DNA of 5,590 nucleotides from Candidatus Parcubacteria bacterium (GTDB lineage Bacteria > Patescibacteriota > Minisyncoccia > Phycocordibacterales > GCA-2747955): the NCBI GenBank assembly GCA_027039745.1, contig JALUMP010000170.1, forward strand, positions 1 through 5,590, read 5' to 3'. Both the position numbers and the translations under genes were made by a program. How positions within the stretch are numbered: position 1 is the stretch's first letter; each line of letters opens with the position of its first letter. This document shows, piece after piece, positions 1 through 5,590 of this stretch. The notes below the pieces were generated by a model. That model was given only the letters and a program-made list of their open reading frames with translations, had not been told where the DNA came from and did not search any database.

Positions 1-3
1 AAA

Positions 4-19
4 TGTTTCATGTGAAACA
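4..19. promoter_or_regulatory. parS-like palindrome (probable ParB binding site)
   Basis: The 16-bp sequence TGTTTCATGTGAAACA differs at one position from the widely conserved chromosomal parS consensus TGTTTCACGTGAAACA, which ParB (Spo0J) binds to nucleate the chromosome-segregation complex. The change (C to T in the left arm) leaves a perfect match in the right half-site. Four more exact half-sites follow within 55 bp, which makes a chance match unlikely. No parA or parB gene lies in the window. The role is inferred from sequence similarity alone; another regulator recognising the same half-site is possible. Confidence 0.65.
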
Positions 20-30
20 TTACGTTAAAT

Positions 31-73
31 TGTTTCACAAAATCTTGTGAAACATGTTTCACAAGTGTTTCAC
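31..73. repeat. Cluster of TGTTTCAC half-sites, direct and inverted
   Basis: Four exact copies of the parS half-site lie here: forward at 31-38, reverse (GTGAAACA) at 47-54, forward at 55-62 and forward at 66-73. They build two overlapping symmetric structures. One is a perfect 10-bp stem with a 4-nt loop (31-40 pairing with 45-54). The other is a perfect 20-bp palindrome, TTGTGAAACATGTTTCACAA (45-64), whose half-sites are in the opposite arrangement (tail-to-tail) to those of parS. With the parS-like site at 4-19 this gives six half-sites in 70 bp. It could be a ParB loading array, an iteron-like origin element or an operator for the gene that starts at 150. The cluster may continue to the left of the window. 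Confidence 0.7.
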
Positions 74-104
74 AAAATTATTTTCAGGAAAGCATCTATC
101 TTTA

Positions 105-113
105 TGATAAAAT
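105..113 (+). promoter_or_regulatory. Extended -10 promoter of the exonuclease gene
   Basis: TG at 105-106 followed by TAAAAT at 108-113 forms an extended -10 element, continued by AC as at the other promoters of the window. Transcription would begin near 120, giving a leader of about 30 nt. No convincing -35 hexamer is seen. The element lies about 30 bp right of the parS-like cluster, so proteins bound there could affect it. A second, weaker TAAAAT at 135-140 lies 9 nt before the ATG and would give an almost leaderless mRNA. Confidence 0.5.
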
Positions 114-149
114 ACAAAAAGACTATTAATAATTTAAAATAAAGTTAAT

Positions 150-863
150 ATGAATAATTTAATTTTTTTAGATACAGAAACAACTGGTATATCTTCAGAA
201 GATAGACTTTTTCAGGTCGCTTATATTTTTAATGACAAAAAAAAAGAATCTTTATTTAAACCACCACTTCCAATATCAATAGAGGCAAGTGAAGTTACCC
301 ACTATACAAATAAAGATGTTGAAAATTTAAAAACTTTTTCGGAATCAGAATATAAAAAAGAATTAACTGAAATATTAAAAAATCCTAAAAATATCTTTAT
401 AGCACATAATGCTAAATTTGATATAAAAATATTAGAAAAAGAAAATATTAAAATTAATGATTTTATTGATACTTATAAAATTGCTCAATTTCTAGACCCT
501 GAAGTAAAGCTTGGAGCTTATAGACTTCAATATTTAAGATATGCTTTAAACTTAAATACAAAAGGGGCTAGCGCTCACGATGCTATGGGAGACGTAATAG
601 TTCTAAAATCTTTGTTTGAAAGATTATATAAAAAAATGAAAGAACTTCATCCAAAAAACACTCTAAGGAAAATGATACAAATTTCAAAAGAACCACAAGA
701 AATCAAAAAAATTAATTTTGGAAAACATAAAGGAAAATTTGTAGCTGATGTAGCAAAAGAAGATATTGGATATTTACAATGACTTTTGAAACAAAAAGAG
801 TTAGATGCAGCAGAAGGAAATATTGATGAAGATTGAATTTTTACTTTAAAAAAATATTTATAA
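150..863 (+). CDS. DEDDh 3'-5' exonuclease (DnaQ/ExoX-like), contains two UGA=Trp codons
   Basis: This is a probable 3'-5' exonuclease of the DnaQ superfamily, 237 residues if UGA is read as Trp. Exo I is LDTETTG with D8 and E10, Exo II is AHNAKFD with D91, and Exo III is HDAMGD with H143 and D148. The complete DEDDh metal-binding catalytic set is therefore present. Residues about 189-237 (FGKHKGK then GYLQ-W-LL) match the short C-terminal segment found on ExoX-type exonucleases. UGA occurs at 780-782 (residue 211) and 834-836 (residue 229). The first falls in that segment's usual 'YL-x-W-LL' position, so ending the gene at 782 would cut a conserved domain. The stop is TAA at 861-863. No Shine-Dalgarno motif precedes the ATG. 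Likely roles are DNA repair, proofreading or nucleic-acid turnover. Whether it is a polymerase epsilon-like subunit or a free ExoX-like enzyme cannot be decided here. Confidence 0.88.
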
Positions 864-875
864 TTAAAACAAAAG

Positions 876-884
876 TGCTATAAT
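876..884 (+). promoter_or_regulatory. Extended -10 promoter, probably giving a leaderless mRNA
   Basis: TG at 876-877 and a perfect TATAAT at 879-884, followed by AC, form a strong extended -10 element. It lies in the 29-bp gap between the exonuclease stop and the next ATG. Only 8 nt separate the box from the ATG at 893, so the expected start of transcription (6-8 nt downstream of the box) leaves a leader of 0-2 nt. No -35 hexamer is recognisable upstream, where the sequence is the end of the exonuclease gene. Confidence 0.75.
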
Positions 885-892
885 ACACTTCT

Positions 893-1585
893 ATGTCGTG
901 TACACATTTAAACTTTCTCAACCAATGTATTGAGCTACATAATCAAAATATTATTATAGACTTTTTAACACACACATTACATATTCCGTTAGAAACAATT
1001 TTTTTACTTTTGGCTTTTCCTGTTGTTATGACATTAGTCGGGATACTTAGACATATTTTTGGAATAAAAACACTTGGTGCTTTTGTCCCAACAATCATTA
1101 TGTTTGCTTTTATTGCTGTTGGTCTACTACAAGGGGTTTTCTTTTTTGTAATCGTTGTTGTAACAGCCATGATTATGAAAGTCTTTATGAGCCAATTTAG
1201 AATACTTTATTTACCAAGGATGACTATATTAATGACGGTTGTAATATTATCTGTATTACTTGCACTTACAATATCTGGTCTATTTAATTTACATTCCTTA
1301 GTTGATATATCTTTATTTCCTTTATTAATAATTATAATTTTAGCTGAAGAATTTATTCTTGTTCAAATAAAGGATGGCACAAAAAATGCAGCCATTGTGG
1401 CAGGGGAGACTCTACTTATTACAACTTTAGGATACTTAACTATCACATCTACCTTTTTTATAAATACCTTATTAAAATACCCATACATAATTTTACTTTT
1501 AATTCCTTTTAATGTTTTAATCGGTAAATTAACAGGTCTAAGATTGTCTGAATATTTTCGTTTTAAAGATGTAATAAAAAAATAA
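893..1585 (+). CDS. Seven-helix membrane protein of the 7TM-transglutaminase family
   Basis: This is an integral membrane protein of 230 residues with about seven hydrophobic segments, at roughly 33-52, 61-79, 80-99, 111-131, 139-156, 168-190 and 195-212. The wording matches the 7TM module usually attached to inactive transglutaminase-like proteins: FGIKTLGAFVPTI after helix 1, LYLPRM before helix 4, LAEEF in the middle, and LTGLRLSEYFRFK at the C-terminus. Relatives normally carry a large extracytoplasmic inactive transglutaminase domain before this module. Here only about 30 polar N-terminal residues precede helix 1, so that domain is absent. The start is set by the in-frame TAA at 881-883 and the promoter 8 nt upstream. 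No UGA codons occur. The ATP-grasp/protease gene starts 5 nt after the stop, the pairing seen in the known RimK-like ligase neighbourhoods. The biochemical role is unknown; a membrane anchor or transporter for the ligase product is an inference. Confidence 0.82.
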   Translation: MSCTHLNFLNQCIELHNQNIIIDFLTHTLHIPLETIFLLLAFPVVMTLVGILRHIFGIKTLGAFVPTIIMFAFIAVGLLQGVFFFVIVVVTAMIMKVFMSQFRILYLPRMTILMTVVILSVLLALTISGLFNLHSLVDISLFPLLIIIILAEEFILVQIKDGTKNAAIVAGETLLITTLGYLTITSTFFINTLLKYPYIILLLIPFNVLIGKLTGLRLSEYFRFKDVIKK

Positions 1586-1590
1586 ATGAT

Positions 1591-3033
1591 ATGACTTTTT
1601 GAGAATATTATCAAAAAAGTAAAGATATCTTGGGTATAGATGCAAGAAACCTTTTATATGTAAGGCCTTTTAATCATAAAAAAGGTATTGAAATTGCAGA
1701 CAACAAATTAAAAACTAAAGATATTTTACACAAAAAAAATATTCCAACACCTAAATTAATTGCAAAAATAAAAAATTATAAAGAACTAGATGAGTTTGAT
1801 TGAAATTCTCTTCCCGACACATTTGTATTAAAACCAAATAGAGGTTTTGCTGGTGGCGGTATATTAGTAGCTTTTTCAAGAAAAAAAAATGTCCATAATA
1901 TTTGAATCAAATCAGATGGTTCTGAAATTACTGAAAAAGATCTTCAAAAAAGAATTACTGATATTTTAGATGGAGTCTTTTCTTTATATGGTGGTTCAGA
2001 TGTTGCTTTTTTTGAAGAACGTATAACCTTAATAAAAGAATTCAAACCATATTCTTTTAGAGGTATCCCAGACATCAGAATCATTTTACATAAAAATGTT
2101 CCCATTATGGCAATGGTTAGATTTCCAACAAAAAAATCTGGAGGCGCTGCCAACCTACAACAAGGTGCTGTTGGGGTAGGAATAGATATGCATAATGGCA
2201 CAACAACAACAGCTATTTACGGAAAAAACAAAATAATAGAAAAAGCTCCAGATTCAAAGATGTTATTATCTGGAATAAAGATACCTCATTGAAATGAAAT
2301 TCTTACTATGGCTGTTGATGCTCAAATAACTTCAGGGCTTGGATATTTAGGTGTCGATATAGCAATTGATAGAAAGTATGGTCCAATGTTTTTAGAATTA
2401 AATGCAAGACCAGGTTTATCTATTCAAATTGCTAACCAAGATGGCTTACAAGGTCGTTTAAATAGAATAAAAGGCCTAAATATCAAAACAACAATTCGTG
2501 GGGTTAATATTGGAAAATCACTTTTTGGTGGTGAAATTGAAGAAATTTTAGAAAATATTTCTGGTAAATCTATCATAGGAAGAATAGAAAATATTACTAT
2601 TTTTAAAAATGAAAATTATAAAAAAAATATACAGGCCAAAATAGATACAGGAGCTTTTTTAACTTCTATAGATGAATCTTTAGCGGAAGAATTAGGTTTT
2701 TCAAATTTAATTCGAGAATTTTCAAAAATAGATTTTTCTAAATATGGAAAAATAAATAAAAAGAATACTGGAATTTCAAAAAAAATTATGCAAGATATTG
2801 GAAAAGAAATACAAGATTTAGAAAATATTACAATTTCTTGATCATCACATGGTTTTTCTATTAGACCTATTGTTAATATAAAAATACTTTTAGATAACAA
2901 AACTATACATTCTAGGGCAACTATCGGAAGACGAAAAAATTTAAATTTCCAAGTATTAATTGGTCGTAAGGATTTACAACATTTCCTTGTTGATGTTACA
3001 AAAACTTTAACCAAAAAAGAAAAAATAATTTAA
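1591..3033 (+). CDS. RimK-like ATP-grasp ligase fused to a retropepsin-like aspartic protease, five UGA=Trp codons
   Basis: Read with UGA as Trp, this is one continuous 480-residue protein. Residues about 1-300 match the alpha-L-glutamate ligase-like branch of the ATP-grasp superfamily. Visible parts are ILGIDARN near the start, the ATP-binding VLKPNRGFAGGGILV (79-93, K81), GGAANLQQGAVGVGID (184-199), and the metal-binding D256 and LELNARPGL (268-276, E269, N271). ATP-grasp ligases join a carboxylate to an amine through an acyl-phosphate. Residues about 325-475 match the RimK-associated retropepsin-like protease family (PF05618 type), with IDTGA (351-355, catalytic D352) and the C-terminal VLIGRKDLQHFLVDV. 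Retropepsins act as dimers. UGA codons encode residues 4, 71, 105, 234 and 417; 71 (FD-W-NSLPD) and 234 (IPH-W-NEIL) are family Trp positions. The ATG lies 5 nt after the membrane-protein stop, so translation is probably coupled. Substrate and product are unknown. Confidence 0.87.
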
Positions 3034-3049
3034 ATTTTATTTAAAAATA

Positions 3050-3058
3050 TGCTATAAT
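3050..3058 (+). promoter_or_regulatory. Extended -10 promoter of greA, probably leaderless
   Basis: TG at 3050-3051 plus a perfect TATAAT at 3053-3058, followed by GC, repeats the pattern found at 876-884. Nine nt separate the box from the greA ATG at 3068, so the predicted leader is 1-3 nt. There is no -35 hexamer and no Shine-Dalgarno motif. The 34-bp gap after the preceding stop has no hairpin terminator, so read-through from the upstream operon into greA is also possible. Confidence 0.75.
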
Positions 3059-3067
3059 GCCGCAATT

Positions 3068-3526
3068 ATGATTTATCTATCGAAGAAAAAACACAAAGAA
3101 CTTCAAGATGAGCTTTTTGAATTAATCAATCATGGAAGACAAAAACTTTCAGAAAAATTAGATGATGCTAAGTCATTTGGTGATTTAAAAGAAAATGCAG
3201 AATATCATCAAGCAAGGGACGACCAAGCAAAAATGGAGGCAAGAATCCAAGAAATCGAAGATATTTTAAAAAACGCAAAACTCATTAAAAAATCTAAAAC
3301 AAATTACGTAACATTAGGATCAAAAGTAACAATTACCAAAAATACATCAACAAAAACACAAACTTATGAAATAGTAAGTGAAATTGAATCAGATATCCTA
3401 GAAGGAAAATTAAGTGAAAATGCACCACTTGCAAAAAATATGATAAACAAAAAAGTTAATGATATTTTTGATTATACAACTCCAAAAAATGAAGTAATCT
3501 CATATAAAATCACAAAAATAAATTAA
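3068..3526 (+). CDS. greA: Transcription elongation factor GreA
   Basis: GreA enters the secondary channel of stalled, backtracked RNA polymerase and stimulates cleavage of the extruded RNA 3' end, restarting elongation. The 152-residue protein has normal family length. Residues about 1-75 form the N-terminal antiparallel coiled coil with the signature GDLKENAEYHQARDDQ (38-53). The acidic tip residues D39 and E42 correspond to the essential pair in E. coli GreA. Residues about 80-152 are the FKBP-like C-terminal domain (LGSKVTI, ISYKITKI). The ATG follows a -10 box by 9 nt and no upstream in-frame alternative is better. There is no UGA and no Trp. The gene is closed by a long hairpin that begins at the last base of its TAA stop. 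A GreA-like paralogue (GreB, Rnk) is unlikely given the motif and length. Confidence 0.95.
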   Translation: MIYLSKKKHKELQDELFELINHGRQKLSEKLDDAKSFGDLKENAEYHQARDDQAKMEARIQEIEDILKNAKLIKKSKTNYVTLGSKVTITKNTSTKTQTYEIVSEIESDILEGKLSENAPLAKNMINKKVNDIFDYTTPKNEVISYKITKIN

Positions 3527-3570
3527 TAATTAAAAAAAGATATATGACAAATATATCTTTTTTTAATTAT
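3526..3570 (+). terminator. Intrinsic terminator after greA, possibly bidirectional
   Basis: A perfect 20-bp stem pairs 3526-3545 with 3551-3570 around a 5-nt loop (GACAA). The left arm contains A7 and the right arm T7, so an RNA from either strand ends in a U-rich arm. The stem is almost entirely A-U, unlike classical GC-rich terminators, but its length and position directly at the greA stop support termination. Its last base is also the T of the TG element of the dnaK promoter. Confidence 0.72.
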
Positions 3571-3578
3571 GATATAAT
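3570..3578 (+). promoter_or_regulatory. Extended -10 promoter of dnaK
   Basis: TG at 3570-3571 and a perfect TATAAT at 3573-3578, followed by AC, match the other promoters of the window. Transcription should start near 3585, leaving a leader of about 56 nt, longer than for the other genes here. The expected -35 position lies inside the terminator hairpin and has no TTGACA-like hexamer. No CIRCE inverted repeat (TTAGCACTC-N9-GAGTGCTAA), the operator of the HrcA heat-shock repressor, is present. Confidence 0.72.
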
Positions 3579-3586
3579 ACAGCCAA

Positions 3587-3598
3587 TCCCAAAAGGGA
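3587..3598 (+). other. Small GC hairpin at the 5' end of the dnaK leader
   Basis: TCCC (3587-3590) and GGGA (3595-3598) can pair around an AAAA loop, right at the predicted 5' end of the dnaK mRNA. It is the only GC-rich patch in an otherwise A/T-only leader, so it may protect the transcript 5' end or respond to temperature. The stem is just 4 bp, so chance is a real possibility. From 3599 to the ATG at 3641 there is only A-rich sequence with no Shine-Dalgarno motif. Confidence 0.3.
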
Positions 3599-3640
3599 AT
3601 TATTATTAATATTTAATAAAAAAACAAAAAAATAATTTAT

Positions 3641-5515
3641 ATGACAAAAATTATAGGAATAGATTTAGGAACAACTAACTCTGCAGTAGCAGTAATAGAA
3701 GGTGGTAAACCAAAAATTTTGGAAAATGCTGAAGGGGGTAGAACTACTCCATCAGTGGTAGCAAAATCAAAAAGTGGTGATAATATTGTTGGAACATTAG
3801 CACAAAGACAAGCTGTAACCAACCCAGAAAATACAATAACTGGAATAAAAAGATTGATAGGGCATAAATATTCTGAAAAAGAAATTCAAAAAACTATTAA
3901 TTCTGTTTCTTTTAAAACCAGAGAATCAAAAAAAGGGGGTGTAGAAGTAAAATTTGGTGATGATTGAAAAACACCAGAAGAAATCTCTGCCATGATTCTT
4001 CAAAAGCTTAAAAAAGACGCTGAATCAAAATTAGGAGGAGAAGTAAAAGAGGCTGTTATTACAGTCCCTGCATATTTTAATGATTCTCAAAGACAAGCTA
4101 CCAAAGATGCTGGAAAAATAGCTGGTTTAGATGTAAAGAGAATTATAAATGAGCCAACAGCTGCAGCACTTGCTTATGGTTTCGATAAAAACAAAGACCA
4201 ACAGATAGTTGTCTTTGATTTTGGTGGTGGAACATTTGATATTTCTGTTCTTGAAGTTGGTGATAAAGTTGTAGAAGTAAAAGCAACTGGTGGAGATCAT
4301 TCTATGGGGGGAAGAGATATTGATTATGACATTATAGATTGAATGGCAAAAGAATTCAAAAAAGAACACGGTATTGATTTAAAAGAAGATTCTACAGCTT
4401 TACAAAGGCTAGATGACGAAGCAGAGAAAGTTAAAAAAGAACTTTCTACTTCAAAAGAAGTTGATATAAATATTCCATTTATTACAGTTACAGATGCTGG
4501 TCCTAAAAACCTTAGTTTAAAATTAACAAGGTCAAAATTAGAAGAAATAGCTTCTAGTTATATAGAAAGAGCAATTGAAGTAACTAAAAAAGTAGTAAAA
4601 GATTCAAAGATAAAGATTTCAGAAATTGATGAAATCATAATGGTTGGTGGTCAAACAAGAATGCCAAAAATAATAGAAGAAGTAGAAAAATTATTTGATG
4701 GTAAAAAAGTTAATCAATCAATTAACCCAGATGAAGTCGTAGCAATGGGTGCTGCTATTCAAGCGGGAATTTTACAAGGTGACGTAAAAGATGTTTTGCT
4801 TTTAGATGTCACCCCATTATCTCTTGGTATTGAAACCCTTGGAGGAGTTGCTACACCATTAATTGAAAAAAACACAACAATTCCAGCAAGCAAATCTCAA
4901 GTTTTTTCAACCGCTGCTGACAATCAAACTTCAACAGATATTCATGTTGTGCAAGGAGAACGCCCAATGGCTGCAGATAATAAATCATTAGGAAGATTTA
5001 TATTAGATGGAATACCTCCTGCACCACGTGGAGTTCCACAAATTGAAGTAATGTTTGATATTGATGCTAATGGTATTTTAAAAGTTTCTGCTAAAGACAA
5101 AACATCTGGAAAAGAAAATTCTATTAGAATTGAAGGTTCTTCTGGGTTGTCGGAAGAAGAAATCAATAAAATGAAAGCAGATGCAGAAGAAAATAAAGAA
5201 AAAGATCAACAAAAAAAAGATTTAATTGATTCAAAAAATAATGCAGATGCAATGATTATATTGGCAGAAAAAACAATAAAAGATAATAAAGAAAATATTA
5301 AAGAAGAAACAAAAACTAATATTGAAACAAAAATTAAAGAGTTAAAGGAAGCTATAGAAAAAGAAAATATTGAGAATATTAAAACATCTTCTGATGAATT
5401 AAATATAGCAATACAAGCTGTTGCAGCAGAAATGCAACAAAACAACAATAGTAAAGATAAAGAAAAACAAACAAAAGAGGCAGAAGTTGTAGACGATGAT
5501 AAAAAAGAAAAATAA
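3641..5515 (+). CDS. dnaK: Chaperone DnaK (Hsp70), contains two UGA=Trp codons
   Basis: DnaK is the ATP-dependent Hsp70 chaperone that binds exposed hydrophobic segments and, with DnaJ and GrpE, refolds proteins in the cytoplasm. Read through two UGA codons it has 624 residues, normal for the family. Visible features are IGIDLGTTNS (5-14), NEPTAAALAYGF, the phosphate loop VFDFGGGTFD (191-200), IIMVGGQTRMP (about 332-342), the hydrophobic interdomain linker DVLLLDV (about 384-390), a substrate-binding domain with ILDGIPPAPRG, and a Lys/Glu-rich helical lid ending in EAEVVDDDKKEK. UGA lies at 3965-3967 (residue 109) and 4340-4342 (residue 234). The second falls in 'IID-W-MAKEFKKEHGIDL', where bacterial DnaKs often have Trp, and the Hsp70 fold is continuous across both. 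No grpE or dnaJ adjoins it, and the gene is monocistronic between a promoter and a terminator. Internal ATGs at 3992 and 4343 are not credible starts because they would remove the ATPase core. Confidence 0.97.
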
Positions 5516-5528
5516 AAAAAACTATCTA

Positions 5529-5569
5529 AAAAAACTAATTGCAAAAAGCAATTAGTTTTTTATTTTTTT
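5529..5569 (+). terminator. Rho-independent terminator of dnaK
   Basis: A perfect 14-bp stem pairs 5529-5542 with 5548-5561 around an A5 loop. The core is CTAATTGC/GCAATTAG, flanked by A6 on the left and T6 on the right, followed by a further T7 tract at 5563-5569. It begins 13 nt after the dnaK TAA, with no gene between, which makes dnaK a single-gene transcription unit. Confidence 0.88.
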
Positions 5570-5577
5570 ATAATCTT

Positions 5578-5583
5578 TATAAT
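5578..5583 (+). promoter_or_regulatory. Possible -10 box of a gene beyond the right edge
   Basis: A perfect TATAAT just after the dnaK terminator is well placed to start a downstream gene. It lacks the TG extension seen at the other four promoters, and in sequence this AT-rich a chance match is quite possible. Only 7 nt of window remain, so no start codon can be seen. Confidence 0.3.
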
Positions 5584-5590
5584 GTATTTT

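Noticed and set aside
4..73. CRISPR array
   Set aside because: The repeat unit is only 8 bp, occurs in both orientations and has irregular spacers of 0-11 nt.
1586..1642. Short ORF starting at the ATG one base after the membrane-protein stop
   Set aside because: It is out of frame with the ligase and ends at a TAG after 18 codons. The ATG at 1591 gives the conserved ligase N-terminus.
780..4342. Reading the in-frame UGA codons as glycine (code 25)
   Set aside because: Conserved glycines throughout use GGN, UGA is rare (nine sites), and the informative sites are Trp positions in their families. Under code 25 the five proteins would contain no Trp at all. Gly cannot be excluded at uninformative sites such as residue 4 or 417 of the ligase-protease.
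780..4342. UGA as true stops, making the exonuclease, ligase-protease and dnaK pseudogenes or split genes
   Set aside because: Three genes would each have decayed only by TGA, with no frameshift, no TAA or TAG, and intact catalytic motifs on both sides of every site. Reassignment is simpler.
780..4342. Selenocysteine insertion at UGA
   Set aside because: None of these families is a selenoprotein family, the sites are not Cys positions, and no consistent hairpin follows the UGA codons.
3992..5515. Separate dnaK fragments starting at internal ATGs (3992 and 4343)
   Set aside because: They are continuous in one frame with the Hsp70 N-terminus, separated only by UGA codons, and have no promoters of their own.
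943..5544. Reverse-strand ORFs opposite the membrane, ligase, greA and dnaK genes
   Set aside because: They are antisense shadows of well-supported genes, have no promoters and show no recognisable motifs.

Overview
The window is strongly AT-rich, gene-dense, and has all five genes on the + strand. The DnaK and GreA sequences are bacterial. The short intergenic gaps, the absence of Shine-Dalgarno motifs and the DnaK wording suggest a reduced-genome bacterium of the Candidate Phyla Radiation (Patescibacteria) type. That placement is an inference. The clearest unusual property is the genetic code. Three of the five genes contain in-frame UGA codons, nine in total, and no in-frame TGG occurs in any of the five (about 1,720 codons). 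Several UGAs fall where the protein families carry tryptophan, for example DnaK 'IID-x-MAKEFKKEHGIDL' and the exonuclease tail 'GYLQ-x-LL'. UGA therefore reads best as Trp. It does not read well as Gly, the known reassignment in Absconditabacteria and Gracilibacteria, or as stop. All five genes end in TAA.

Layout. Positions 4-73 hold six copies of the 8-bp ParB half-site TGTTTCAC or its complement. One pair forms a near-perfect parS palindrome. Next comes a DEDDh 3'-5' exonuclease with an ExoX-type C-terminal segment (150-863). A two-gene operon follows: a seven-helix membrane protein of the 7TM-transglutaminase family (893-1585), then, after 5 nt, a fusion of a RimK-like ATP-grasp ligase and a retropepsin-like aspartic protease (1591-3033). 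greA (3068-3526) has its own promoter and ends in a long hairpin terminator. That terminator abuts the promoter of a monocistronic dnaK (3641-5515), which ends in a second intrinsic terminator. A possible further -10 box sits at the right edge.

Working together. The membrane protein and the ligase-protease belong to a known but poorly understood conserved neighbourhood that pairs peptide-bond formation with peptide cleavage, apparently at a membrane scaffold. GreA and DnaK are housekeeping functions (rescue of stalled RNA polymerase; protein folding). Four promoters share an extended -10 motif (TG-N-TAWAAT-R-C) with no recognisable -35. Two of them sit so close to the ATG that the mRNAs should be leaderless. 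Standard-code annotation would break the exonuclease, the ligase-protease and dnaK into fragments.
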